DNA from: Candidatus Thiomargarita nelsonii
GTDB taxonomy: Bacteria > Pseudomonadota > Gammaproteobacteria > Beggiatoales > Beggiatoaceae
Reading direction: 5' to 3'
Assembly (NCBI GenBank): GCA_000785145.2
Contig: JSZA02000026.1
Coordinates: forward strand, 1-60,638
DNA: 60,638 nucleotides
Below, piece after piece: positions 28,037 through 36,903 of this stretch. Under the pieces are notes generated by a model that saw only the letters and a program-made list of their open reading frames with translations, made no database searches and was not told where the DNA came from. Position 1 is the first letter of the stretch; every line of letters starts with the position of its first letter. The position numbers and the translations under genes are program-made.

Positions 28037-28140
28037 CTAGTACTCTGTCAATGTTAAATTGATGGGTGTTGTAGGGTGCGTCCTACGCACATTTTTCGCG
28101 GAGATCATGGTGCGTAGGACGCACCCTACATTACTAGACT
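28037..28140. mobile_element. Degenerate MITE copy
   Basis: The left end CTAGTACTCTGTCAATGTT is followed by an inverted pair (GTAGGGTGCGTCCTACGCAC at 28071-28090, mate ending at 28130). The right end ACTAG is damaged. GTCCAAGAT hairpin halves flank it at 28017-28037 and 28147-28170. Confidence 0.65.
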
Positions 28141-28192
28141 GACTGTAGGAGTCCAAGATTTATCTTGGACATTTTTTAGGAGGTAATTAGTT

Positions 28193-31087
28193 ATGCGATT
28201 AATACAACCCCTGTTATGGGGCACTCTTCTAAGCTTGTTATGTCTACCAGTTTTCGCTTGGGAAGTCAAAACCACAGAGACGCAAGTGATGGTTAGTAAT
28301 GATATTCAGCGAGACGGTGTGGATGTGTATTTAGTCTGGTTTGATCTAGATAGTGATCCTGTGAACTTTATGTCGTTGACAAATGCCGCGTGGGAGTGGC
28401 AATCGGGATTAAAGCCTGTATTCAATACAGCAATAGATTTGCCCGTTTTTGATTCATACAGTATCCCGTTAAATCAAACTTGCCCTGATACCCATCGCTG
28501 TTTTTTAGCTTTTATCGCTACTTCGCCTGATCAGCCACCCACCCGCTCTGAATCTTGGCAAGCATCGTCATTTTTTCCATTAAGTTTGTCGGCGGGTTGT
28601 GAGCGTTTTCCCGGGCAAGCCGTTTTCTTGTCTTGTGACGGCGACACTAATCGTTTTTATGGGGAGGATAATACCATATCGGCGGCTCTACCTGAAGGGG
28701 ACACCACAGAGACAGAAAAACCAGATATTTTCAAACGAGTCGGTGATAAATTGCTTTTTGCGAATGGACAAGCGAAACGATTTCAAGTCATTAATATTGC
28801 TGATTTATCCAATCCGCGTTTAGAGGGATGGTCCGCTTTATCTGGCTCTCCCCGTGAACTTTATGTGTTGGGTGACTTTTATGTGCTATTGCAAAGCAAT
28901 TATGTGGGTGAAGATGGTACGCTTTTAACCGTATTACGTCAAAACCAAGATGGCACGGTGTCCACGGTACAAGAAAAAACTTTACCGGGCTGGTTTATTG
29001 AATCGCGGCGGCGTGGTGATTTGATTTACAGCGTGACGCAAAATCGATCCGATGTCATTATATTAGATTGTGTTGATTGTGGGGTTGTACAATCTGTCAT
29101 AGATATTAATGTGTTACGCTTGAACGATTCTGGTGAATTAGAGGAAGTCGATACGGCACAGTTGCCGGGTTATTCTCCCACAATAGCGATTTTTCCTAAT
29201 CATTTGGTGATTGCTAATCATAATCCAGAGGAAAATCAATGGCGTACTACACAAATCCATGTTTTTGATTTGTCACAAACTGATCCCTTGGTCGCTTTGC
29301 CCATTTTGAAGGTGCCAGGACGAGTGCCCTCTGAATTTCATTTGAGTGTGCTTGGTCAACAATTGCGCGTTGTGTATGGTCCTGCGGATCCTACAGATGG
29401 CAGCACTTTGGCTATTTATGATTTAAACTCGCCAAAAATGGCGCTGATTGGACAAGTGGATAAGATTGCGCCGGGTGAAGGTTTATTTGCGACCCGTTTT
29501 GTAGATGATCGCGCTTTTGTGGTGACTTATGAACGTACCGATCCTTTATGGGTTATCGATCTGAGCGAGCCAAGTCAACCTAAAATATTGGGAGAATTGG
29601 AGGTGCCGGGCTGGTCTGAAAAAATGTTTTTCCATGAAAACCGCCTATTTGCTGTTGGTATAGACGATCAAGCTTTGGAAAATGAGGAAGGCGGGGTGTG
29701 GCGTGTTAGTCTTTCATTGTTTGATGTGGATGAGCCAACTCAACCGAGTTTAATCAATCGCTTTACGCCCTTGGCGGGTGAAGTCAATTATAGTTGGTCA
29801 TTGGCATTGAATGATGAAAGGGCTTTGCTGTTGAATTGGGAAGACGGTTTTGCTGCTTTGCCAATAGAGTCGTCGGGCAATTATTTACAAATCGTTTCGT
29901 TGGAAAACGACAAAATTGAAGATGCTGGACTTTTCGAGCTTCCCGTGCCAATTCAACGTAGTTTCTCCATTGCGCCAAACGTGTTAGGGGCTTTAGGCGA
30001 TCAAATATTGCAGACTATTCAGTGGGGAACTGGCGATCTGCAAATTTTAGGCGATTTAGAATTAGCCACTAATCTGAATTGGTTAAAACTTGAAGATAAC
30101 ATGTTATGGGCAGCAGCGAGCGGAAATCAGGGCTATTACCGTTTATACCGTTATATAAAAGAGGATGTAGAAACGCCTGTAGAGCGTTGGAGTTTGCAAA
30201 GCGGCTATGATGGCTTAGAAATGGATAAAAATTTAGCGGTGTTTTATGACTACTATCCTCTAACGGTGCAAGTGCTAGATGTGCAGACTGGCGCCTTAAA
30301 ACCGGCACAGGCTCTTGAGCCGACGGATATGTCTAACTATGAATGGAACACTCGCAGCGAAGTTTTTGTGCGTGATGGTTGGTTTTATGTGGGAGAGCAA
30401 CGGCATGTGACGCAAGTTTTGTCTGAAAAAGAGGATTATTATTATTGGCAAGCTCAATGGGTGTTGCGTAGTTGGGAGCTTGAGAGTGCCAAAGAGGTAC
30501 CAAATCGCTCAATCCCCGGTCGTCCACTGGCATTCACGGCTAAGGGTGATTTAATCACGCAGGAATTCACCGCTCAAGGACAATTACGCTTGAATTTGTT
30601 GGCACTAGAGGCGGAGAATGCGCGTTTACTCCATAGCCGTGAAATGCCTTGCGAAGGTTATTCTGAGGTGATGTGGGCACCTGAAGTTGTGTATGTGACT
30701 TGTCAAACGGGTAATATATACGTGCCTGTCGATGAGCAAGAGGAGAATGAGGAAGAAGCGACGACGCAGTTAGTGAAGTTGAATCCTATTGCAGGATTTA
30801 GTGAAATAGGGCGTTGGACTTTGAGTGGTTATCAAAATTTACGTGCGGTTTCGTCAGAGGTGGTTTTAGTGGCATCAAACTATGGTGGTTGGTGGTATTA
30901 TGGACCCGTAAGAGATGTGCCTATCAACGAGACTGGCTGCAATATTTATCAATTGCAAAGCGAAAAGGAGCCGCAGCTACTTAAACATCTTGATAGTTGT
31001 CCCTATATGAAAAATAATATCGCGTTGACACCGACTCAAGCTTGGATGGCGGAAGGTTTTGCTGGGCTCAAGGAAGTTAAGTGGTAA
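28193..31087 (+). CDS. Large secreted beta-propeller protein
   Basis: The 964-aa product has a signal peptide (MRLIQPLLWGTLLSLLCLPVFAW) and a strong ribosome site AGGAGG 9 bases before the ATG. After an N-terminal beta domain (to about residue 170) the sequence matches the secreted beta-propeller family PF09826: WVIDLSEPSQPKILGELEVPG, then several blade-like WSL/LYV repeats. Many acidic residues and a few Cys pairs suggest an extracellular or periplasmic calcium-stabilised fold. The function of the family is not known. A terminator follows at 31110. Confidence 0.65.
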   Translation: MRLIQPLLWGTLLSLLCLPVFAWEVKTTETQVMVSNDIQRDGVDVYLVWFDLDSDPVNFMSLTNAAWEWQSGLKPVFNTAIDLPVFDSYSIPLNQTCPDTHRCFLAFIATSPDQPPTRSESWQASSFFPLSLSAGCERFPGQAVFLSCDGDTNRFYGEDNTISAALPEGDTTETEKPDIFKRVGDKLLFANGQAKRFQVINIADLSNPRLEGWSALSGSPRELYVLGDFYVLLQSNYVGEDGTLLTVLRQNQDGTVSTVQEKTLPGWFIESRRRGDLIYSVTQNRSDVIILDCVDCGVVQSVIDINVLRLNDSGELEEVDTAQLPGYSPTIAIFPNHLVIANHNPEENQWRTTQIHVFDLSQTDPLVALPILKVPGRVPSEFHLSVLGQQLRVVYGPADPTDGSTLAIYDLNSPKMALIGQVDKIAPGEGLFATRFVDDRAFVVTYERTDPLWVIDLSEPSQPKILGELEVPGWSEKMFFHENRLFAVGIDDQALENEEGGVWRVSLSLFDVDEPTQPSLINRFTPLAGEVNYSWSLALNDERALLLNWEDGFAALPIESSGNYLQIVSLENDKIEDAGLFELPVPIQRSFSIAPNVLGALGDQILQTIQWGTGDLQILGDLELATNLNWLKLEDNMLWAAASGNQGYYRLYRYIKEDVETPVERWSLQSGYDGLEMDKNLAVFYDYYPLTVQVLDVQTGALKPAQALEPTDMSNYEWNTRSEVFVRDGWFYVGEQRHVTQVLSEKEDYYYWQAQWVLRSWELESAKEVPNRSIPGRPLAFTAKGDLITQEFTAQGQLRLNLLALEAENARLLHSREMPCEGYSEVMWAPEVVYVTCQTGNIYVPVDEQEENEEEATTQLVKLNPIAGFSEIGRWTLSGYQNLRAVSSEVVLVASNYGGWWYYGPVRDVPINETGCNIYQLQSEKEPQLLKHLDSCPYMKNNIALTPTQAWMAEGFAGLKEVKW

Positions 31088-31109
31088 TATAATGATGATT
31101 TGTAAATTT

Positions 31110-31146
31110 AAAAATCCTATTTCTTGAAGAAATAGGATTTTTTTTT
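31110..31146 (+). terminator. Rho-independent terminator
   Basis: AAAAATCCTATTTCTT, a one-base loop, its reverse complement and a run of T follow the beta-propeller gene by 22 bases. Confidence 0.8.
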
Positions 31147-31229
31147 CTCGACGCTCTGCGTTTCTCGTTCCCACGCTGGATTTGTGGGTGTGGACGGTGC
31201 GGTGTTTTGAGGTTTTTTGAGCCGTGTGA

Positions 31230-31262
31230 GAAATCCGATTTTTTAAAAAAATCGGATTTCTT
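31230..31262. terminator. Hairpin of the AGAAATCCGATT family
   Basis: AGAAATCCGATTTTTT pairs with AAAAAATCGGATTTCTT. A near-identical hairpin is at 36765-36799. It could terminate from either side. The rest of 31147-31435 holds part of a CTCGTTCCCACGC repeat and a GTCCAAGATAAATCTTGGAC hairpin (31364-31383). Confidence 0.6.
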
Positions 31263-31435
31263 TAGGCGGCTAGAGGTATAAAGCAATGAAAATTAAAATG
31301 TTTCTTGAAATACGCTTAGCAATACTATTATTTGGTTTACTGCTATTGGGATAATTGGCTCGCCCAAGATAAATCTTGGACTCCAATATAAAAATGATGT
31401 AGAATGAACCGAAAATTCTAGCTATCGAGGAAATT

Positions 31436-32023
31436 ATGAACAAAATAATATTACATATTCAGTGGGTATATTTTGTTTTGCTAATCGGGGTATGTTTTAG
31501 TACAATTTCTTGTCAGGTGCCTGTTGAAAAAGCTCATTCTCAGACGCAAAATTCAGTGCCCATTATGGGTATTGTTCCGTTTTCAAAATTTGTCTCAGAT
31601 GGTGTGAGAGCTAAAATGGGTATATATTATCAGGGATTTGAGGCTGAACTTGTAAAGGTATTGCAAAACCAAGGTGTCTCGGTCACTTTGACGCAATATC
31701 CTGCGGATCAAGTTCCTTTTACATACGAAGAAATGGAGGCGATTGCATTTGAGTTTGCTACGCCTGAGCAGATTTTGAGTGATATATCGTCGCAAGGTGG
31801 GTTTGATAAGGTGATTTTTGGACATTTGGAGCTACTTTCTGAGTCTTTATATCTTGTTGTGCGTGTCTATTCAAGAGCCGATAATAAGGTTGAGCCAGCA
31901 TTTCAACAAAAAATTGGTATGGCTAGTGTTACTAGCAACAGGGTAAAGATAGAGATTAAAAATTTTGCGGCGTTTATTGTAAACGGTGGGCAGAACAATG
32001 ATTTGTTTGGTCTGGATATTTAA
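31436..32023 (+). CDS. Y-domain lipoprotein 1
   Basis: A 195-aa protein whose signal ends in STISC, so the Cys near residue 26 is probably lipidated. The mature part is one copy of a domain I call Y: (I/M)GI(L/V)PFSK, then (V/A)PFTYEEME, then FATPEQIL, then (D/E)VIFGHLE..S(D/E)SLYLVVRVYS. Its beta-alpha pattern and envelope location resemble the CsgG/TolB N-terminal fold, but I cannot name the family. This copy lacks the FEIDPDD insert of its neighbours. It is the first of four tandem Y genes, and the next one begins 15 bases on. Confidence 0.65.
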   Translation: MNKIILHIQWVYFVLLIGVCFSTISCQVPVEKAHSQTQNSVPIMGIVPFSKFVSDGVRAKMGIYYQGFEAELVKVLQNQGVSVTLTQYPADQVPFTYEEMEAIAFEFATPEQILSDISSQGGFDKVIFGHLELLSESLYLVVRVYSRADNKVEPAFQQKIGMASVTSNRVKIEIKNFAAFIVNGGQNNDLFGLDI

Positions 32024-32038
32024 TTGGGGGTTGCAATT

Positions 32039-33064
32039 ATGTTAAGTGCTAAATGGATAAGGATTATTTCTGTATTTTTTGTATGGTTATTATGTGTTGG
32101 CCCACTATCTTATAGTGCCGCTGATGAGGCGAACAAAATTGGTATTCTTCCATTTTCAAAGTTGGTATCAAGTGCTGTGGAAAACGAAATCGGCATTTCA
32201 TTAAAGGATGAACTCGTTACGGCTTTGAATAATCAAGAGGTTGTTGTTTTTGAGACTCAATTTCCGGCTGGTCAAGTGCCATTTACATACGAAGAGATGG
32301 AGGCACCTGCTTTTGAGATCGATCCGGATGATTTTGCTACACCTGAGCAGATTTTGAGTGAGTTATCGTCGCAACATGGGTTCGATGAGGTGATTTTTGG
32401 ACACCTGGAGGAAGTCTCTGATTCTTTATATCTTGTTGTGCGTGTCTATTCAGCATCAAGCAATAAGATTATCTTATCCCAAGAAGAAAAACTCAAAACA
32501 ACTGGCCTTCAATCTACTCAAGTGGCTGAGGCTGTTGAGAGATTGGCTGTTGTTGTTAAAGAAATGGTACAAGGCTCACAGGTGGTACTCCATTCTGCTC
32601 GTACTGAGCCGTCAAATATACTTGACGAACCAAATTCAGGGGATGAACAAGAGCCGTTGGAGAGCCTTTCTGATGACAGAATAGTGTCAGATCAACCTAA
32701 AGCAGAGGGGCAAGATAGCTTGTGTAAGGATTTTCCTTATAATCCTTATAAATATAAATGGATCACTTATCAAGAGGCTCAAGAGAAACTGAATGAGTTT
32801 AATAGTCTAACCCCCCCTTATAATTGGCATATTCCAACAATTCAAGAATTGAGGAGTATAAGTGAATCCCTGCCTTTTGGTTTAAATGGTCCGAGACGAG
32901 AGGGTTATAAATTTTTGAGTTCCACTTCTTCAAGTACAGAAGGGGAAAACCAGGTACTTAAAAAAATTCCGTCTGGAGCAGAATATAGAATTGAGTTGGA
33001 TTCTGTCAGTAGAAAATCTGATAGGGCTTTACTGGTAGTCGTAAGCGATGGTCCTTGTCCATAA
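32039..33064 (+). CDS. Y-domain protein 2 with DUF1566-like tail
   Basis: From the ATG at 32039 (GGGGG ribosome site just upstream) the protein has 341 aa. It has a signal peptide ending near SYSAAD, a Y domain (IGILPFSKLV ... FGHLEEVSDSLYLVVRVYS), an acidic linker, and a C-terminal segment YQEAQEKLNEFN ... WHIPTIQELRSI. That tail resembles the DUF1566 (Lcl) domain, whose hallmark is W.(L/I)PT..EL. The tail Cys pair may form a disulfide. The Y block is nearly identical at DNA level to that of the next gene. Confidence 0.65.
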   Translation: MLSAKWIRIISVFFVWLLCVGPLSYSAADEANKIGILPFSKLVSSAVENEIGISLKDELVTALNNQEVVVFETQFPAGQVPFTYEEMEAPAFEIDPDDFATPEQILSELSSQHGFDEVIFGHLEEVSDSLYLVVRVYSASSNKIILSQEEKLKTTGLQSTQVAEAVERLAVVVKEMVQGSQVVLHSARTEPSNILDEPNSGDEQEPLESLSDDRIVSDQPKAEGQDSLCKDFPYNPYKYKWITYQEAQEKLNEFNSLTPPYNWHIPTIQELRSISESLPFGLNGPRREGYKFLSSTSSSTEGENQVLKKIPSGAEYRIELDSVSRKSDRALLVVVSDGPCP

Positions 33065-33088
33065 GCAACGTTATAAATTGGGGAGAAT

Positions 33089-34408
33089 ATGATGATTAAG
33101 TGGATAATGATAATTTTCGTTGGTTTTTTCGAGGTACTAGTATCTTGTTATGCTCAAGTTCAGGCGGCAGAACTGGTGGTGCCTAACCAAATTGGTATCC
33201 TTCCATTTTCCAAGTTGGTATCAAGTGCTGTGGATAAAAAAATCGGTCCATCTTATTTGATGGAGAAAAAACTCGCTACGGCCTTGAAAAAAAAAGGGGT
33301 TAAGGGTATTAAGTCTGTCAAATATCCTAATGGTCAAGCACCATTTACATACGAAGAGATGGAGGCGCCAGCCTTTGAGATTGATGCGGATGATTTTGCG
33401 ACGCCTGAGCAGATTTTGAGTGAGATAGCGTCGACACATGGACTTGATAAGGTGATTTTTGGACACCTGGAGGAAGTCTCTGATTCTTTATATCTTGTTG
33501 TGCGTGTCTATTCAAGATCAAGCAATACGATTACATCACTCGAAGAACAGGAAATCAAAACAACTGGCCTTAAATCTGCTAATAAAGTGACGGGTGCAAT
33601 TAATAAATTGGCGGGTGATGTTCAAAATAAATTGGCGGTTGAAGTTAAAAAGATAGTACAAGAGACACCAGTGTCAGGCTCTGATAATCTGCTTGATGGA
33701 ACTGAGGTTGGGCTACTTGGAGTTGATGATGATGTGTCTGTAGGATACTCCGTGGAAGATGTTTACAGAAAGATATTAGAATATGAATTCTACGTTGTTC
33801 CCCCACAAAGACATAACCAGATCATTGGCGATTTGGCACAAAAATTTTCAACAACAAGGAATGTTCTGGTTGATGAACTAAAAAATATTTCTCGCTTCCC
33901 AGAAAAAACTTATTATGGAGTCAATAATGTTGTGTCGTCTAGGAAATACTGGGACATATACAAAATCACCTCAAACCCCAAAGGAAAAGGACGTTTGATT
34001 ACACCGTCAAAAAAAGTTTTTGAATTATGCATTTTGTCTCCTAATCCAGGTTTTCGAGGGTTAACTTATCAAGAGGCTAAAGAGCTTGTTAATAAGATGA
34101 ATAAAAAACACCGTAAGGTAATGGTAAGACAACAGAAAACGAAAATAAAATACTTCGATAAATGGCGAATTCCAACAATTGAAGAATTGTTTGCTATCAC
34201 TCAATATCTGGAGTGGCCACGTCGAAACAATTCAGAATTCTCTTTTTGGAGTAAGACTTTAACAGATAAAGCAGAACTTTGGACATTTATAAAATTCCGC
34301 AATGGTACCACCAAGCGTGGGAAACCTAGATATGGAATTGATTTTGCGCCAGCCGATCCAAACAGCGGTGATAGGGCTCGGTTGGTGGCTGTGCATCCCT
34401 GCAAATAG
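33089..34408 (+). CDS. Y-domain protein 3 with long DUF1566-like tail
   Basis: 439 aa: a signal peptide (ending near VQAAE), a Y domain, a spacer of about 130 residues without recognisable domain, and a DUF1566-like C-terminus (LTYQEAKELVNKMN ... WRIPTIEELFAITQ). A GGGGAGA ribosome site precedes the ATG. The DNA around GGACACCTGGAGGAAGTCTC is shared exactly with Y2, indicating recent duplication or gene conversion. Confidence 0.65.
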   Translation: MMIKWIMIIFVGFFEVLVSCYAQVQAAELVVPNQIGILPFSKLVSSAVDKKIGPSYLMEKKLATALKKKGVKGIKSVKYPNGQAPFTYEEMEAPAFEIDADDFATPEQILSEIASTHGLDKVIFGHLEEVSDSLYLVVRVYSRSSNTITSLEEQEIKTTGLKSANKVTGAINKLAGDVQNKLAVEVKKIVQETPVSGSDNLLDGTEVGLLGVDDDVSVGYSVEDVYRKILEYEFYVVPPQRHNQIIGDLAQKFSTTRNVLVDELKNISRFPEKTYYGVNNVVSSRKYWDIYKITSNPKGKGRLITPSKKVFELCILSPNPGFRGLTYQEAKELVNKMNKKHRKVMVRQQKTKIKYFDKWRIPTIEELFAITQYLEWPRRNNSEFSFWSKTLTDKAELWTFIKFRNGTTKRGKPRYGIDFAPADPNSGDRARLVAVHPCK

Positions 34409-34419
34409 AGGTGACATAT

Positions 34420-35499
34420 ATGAAAATCTTAACGCCATTATTCCTTATCGTTTTAGTGGCTTATTGGCACAGCATCGTCTATGCCTCCGATGATCCCTCT
34501 CTTCACCAATACTTGGTGAGTGAGTTTTTTAAAGACAAAACGGATAAATTGCTTGAAAAATACCAATCTGATGGTAAGGGAACGCTTGATGTAGCCTATT
34601 TGCCACTGATGAGTGTTGTCGGAACACCAGAACAACCAGAATCGATAGCCATTTTGAATGAGGCACTCTATGCTTATTTAACCTCAATGGCTGGAGAAAG
34701 TGCCTCTATCGATTTGACTAAACAAGAGGAGCATCACACCATAGCGCAGATTTTGCTCATTTGTGATGATTTTTTAATGACGCAGGCGGATAAAATCCAG
34801 AGGATTGAGGCATTAATTGAACCTGTGGATGTGATTGTCACGGGCTACTACTTGGATGAAGATGATACTCTCAAAGTGAAAATTTTTGTCGTTTCTACAA
34901 TTCACAAGCGTATTGAGGGAAAAGGCATCATTTTTCAAAAAGACAATTTGATTTGTTCTGACTCGCCTAAGCGTTTGTGCAAAGAAGCCTATAAGGAAAT
35001 GGTAACAACCATTAACGCCGTTATTTTGGGTGAGTCTTTAACTGACAAGAAGGTTGGCATACTTCCATTTTCAAAATTAATGTCAGACTCGGTAAAAAAA
35101 AAGATCGGCAAATATTCTGACGAGTTAGAGCTTTCTTTTGTTAACAATTTTAAAAAAAAAGGCATTTTAGTCAGCTTGGCTGAATATCCAAAGGCTCAAG
35201 AGCCGTTTACATACGAAGAAATGACGGCTCCCCCTTTTGAGATTGATCCAGAAGATTTTGCAACACCAGAACAGATACTTGCTGATATATCTCAGGATCA
35301 AGCGTTCGATACCGTTATTTTTGGGCATTTTGAGGAAGTTTCAGATGCCTTGTTGATCATTGCTCGTGTCTATTCAAAATCAGAGGGTAAGATTACGTCT
35401 GTGCAGCCTGTACAACAAATTAAGCTAAAAAAACTTGAAGTTGACAGAGTAAAAACGGCTATTGAGGTATTGGCTGTGAAAATAGTCGATCTGATATGA
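34420..35499 (+). CDS. X-Y domain fusion protein 4
   Basis: 359 aa from the ATG at 34420 (AGAGGTG upstream; a GTG at 34411 is an alternative). A signal peptide ends near YASDD. Residues about 55-200 are a divergent copy of the X domain found at 36904, 41386 and 48496 (ICDDFLMTQADKIQRIEALI, VDVIVTGYYL, IIFQKDNLICSD, LCKEAYKEM). The C-terminal half is a full Y domain (VGILPFSKLM ... FGHFEEVSDALLIIARVYS). This gene links the X and Y families in one polypeptide. Confidence 0.65.
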   Translation: MKILTPLFLIVLVAYWHSIVYASDDPSLHQYLVSEFFKDKTDKLLEKYQSDGKGTLDVAYLPLMSVVGTPEQPESIAILNEALYAYLTSMAGESASIDLTKQEEHHTIAQILLICDDFLMTQADKIQRIEALIEPVDVIVTGYYLDEDDTLKVKIFVVSTIHKRIEGKGIIFQKDNLICSDSPKRLCKEAYKEMVTTINAVILGESLTDKKVGILPFSKLMSDSVKKKIGKYSDELELSFVNNFKKKGILVSLAEYPKAQEPFTYEEMTAPPFEIDPEDFATPEQILADISQDQAFDTVIFGHFEEVSDALLIIARVYSKSEGKITSVQPVQQIKLKKLEVDRVKTAIEVLAVKIVDLI

Positions 35500-35515
35500 G
35501 AAACATGGAAGCATC

Positions 35516-36301
35516 ATGCACCCTGTACTATTTGAAATAGGCAACTATACCATCTACACTTACGGCTTCGTCATGGTATGCGCCTTTGCTATCTGCATCA
35601 TTCTGGTGCTCAAATCTTTTCCTAAAGATATTCTGTCCTATTTTGACATCTATAACTTTTGCCTAATTACCCTTGCCTCGCTTCTTATCGGCAACAAGCT
35701 GATAGCCATTTTCCTCAATGGCGATTTTAGCCTTCACTCATTTGTTGCGATATTCAAATTATGGGAAAAAGGCAACCTTGGCACTTATCCATCGCTTATT
35801 TTTGCCATTAGCCTTATATTGCTCTATTGCAAAATAAGGCGCATTCCTATTTTACGCACATTAGATTATTTATTGCCTTACGTTGTCTTAGGTATTGCCA
35901 TACAACGGACATTTGGATGTTTTTCCGCAGGTTGTTGTCATGGCAGCCCCACCGATATGCCTTGGGGCGTTCATTTCTCTGAAATCTCGCCGGCGCCTAT
36001 ACATCCGACTCAAATTTATTATGGTCTCAGCGCATTAAGCCTCTATTATTTTTTAATCTTTTTTCATAAAAAAATTAATAAAATTGAGGGCCTTATGACG
36101 GCCATGGCAATGATAGGTATCTCAAGCAGCTATTTTATTATTACTTTTTTTAGAGGAGAACTGAATCGACAGACGGAGTGGGCATTGACAAATAGTCAGT
36201 TTATCTCATTAACCGTGTTTATTTTGAGCACTGGTTTTCTGATTTACCTCGTAGGAAGGATAAGTCAAAACAAAATCAATAACTACATAGATCGTAGGTA
36301 A
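35516..36301 (+). CDS. Lgt-like membrane transferase (GCF.AGCCHG subgroup)
   Basis: 261 aa with about seven membrane helices. HPVLFEIGNYTIYTYGF at the N-terminus and HPTQIYYGL near residue 165 are typical of prolipoprotein diacylglyceryl transferase, but the GRIGNF.NGE core is replaced by QRTFGCFSAGCCHG. This variant is common in Lgt-like paralogues of other proteobacteria, so a separate housekeeping lgt probably exists elsewhere. It begins 16 bases after the X-Y gene and likely shares its transcript. A role in lipid-modifying the neighbouring lipoprotein is inference. Confidence 0.75.
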   Translation: MHPVLFEIGNYTIYTYGFVMVCAFAICIILVLKSFPKDILSYFDIYNFCLITLASLLIGNKLIAIFLNGDFSLHSFVAIFKLWEKGNLGTYPSLIFAISLILLYCKIRRIPILRTLDYLLPYVVLGIAIQRTFGCFSAGCCHGSPTDMPWGVHFSEISPAPIHPTQIYYGLSALSLYYFLIFFHKKINKIEGLMTAMAMIGISSSYFIITFFRGELNRQTEWALTNSQFISLTVFILSTGFLIYLVGRISQNKINNYIDRR

Positions 36302-36442
36302 GCATTGAAATGTCATGTGAGTTATATAAAACGGACCAATATCTGGCTTAAATTCTTGACACCATTTGTCAAGTTTTTCAACATTAGAAAAATCACAGTG
36401 CTCTTGTTGCCCCATGATAAGTGGCATACATAACGGGCACAA
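36209..36442 (-). CDS. Possible small or truncated protein
   Basis: An open frame of 77 residues begins MCPLCMPLIMGQQEHCDFSNVE and includes KLDKWCQEFKPDIGPFYIT. Its protein-like composition and Cys spacing hint at a real or decayed gene. It overlaps the 3' end of the Lgt-like gene by 93 bp, has no clear ribosome site, and I recognise no family. Confidence 0.25.
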   Translation of the reverse strand: MCPLCMPLIMGQQEHCDFSNVEKLDKWCQEFKPDIGPFYITHMTFQCLPTIYVVIDFVLTYPSYEVNQKTSAQNKHG

Positions 36443-36500
36443 TTTGCACTTTTGGAATGATGCTCCGCTGGTCGATACGAAGTCAGTGAAGCATCATTCC

Positions 36501-36659
36501 AAAAAAAGTTTAATTTGTGGCCTAGTACTCTGTCAATGTTAAATTGATGGGTGTTGTAGGGTGCGTCCTACGCACCTTTTTCTAAATGACAAAAAAAGTT
36601 TAATTTGTGGCCTAGTACTCTGTCAATGTTAAATTGATGGGTGTTGTAGGGTGCGTCCT
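36501..36659. repeat. 90-bp tandem duplication of a MITE left end
   Basis: Bases 36501-36569 are identical to 36591-36659, a period of exactly 90 bp. Each copy contains GGCCTAGTACTCTGTCAATG and the first arm of the GTAGGGTGCG inverted repeat. Confidence 0.9.
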
Positions 36660-36735
36660 GGGCACAAATTAAGAGTCAGGGTGCGTAGGACGCACCCTAC
36701 ATTACCCATAAAAACAACCTTGACGATGTACTAGT
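36522..36735. mobile_element. MITE with duplicated left half
   Basis: The left terminus CTAGTACTCTGTCAATGTT occurs at 36522 and again at 36612; the right terminus TTGACGATGTACTAGT ends at 36735. The core is the GTAGGGTGCG inverted repeat. No coding capacity. Confidence 0.75.
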
Positions 36736-36764
36736 ACACGATCGCTCCAATTTCAATACCATTG

Positions 36765-36799
36765 AGAAATCAGATTTTTTTAAAAAATCGGATTTCTTT
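36765..36799. terminator. AGAAATC(A/C)GATT hairpin
   Basis: AGAAATCAGATTTTTTT is followed by AAAAAATCGGATTTCTTT, nearly identical to 31230-31262. It may terminate the X gene transcript that reads leftward from 38079. Confidence 0.6.
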
Positions 36800-36903
36800 G
36801 CTTTCATGATGGTATCGTTTTTTCAGCCCGAATGCACTAGTTAAGTATAAATAGGTGAAGTGAGCTATCAGGGGGGTTAAATTTGCCACAAGATGCCCGA
36901 TAT

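Noticed and set aside
31286..31354. 22-codon frame encoding a signal-peptide-like MKIKMFLEIRLAILLFG
   Set aside because: Possibly the cut-off start of a lost lipoprotein gene, but too short and without supporting evidence.
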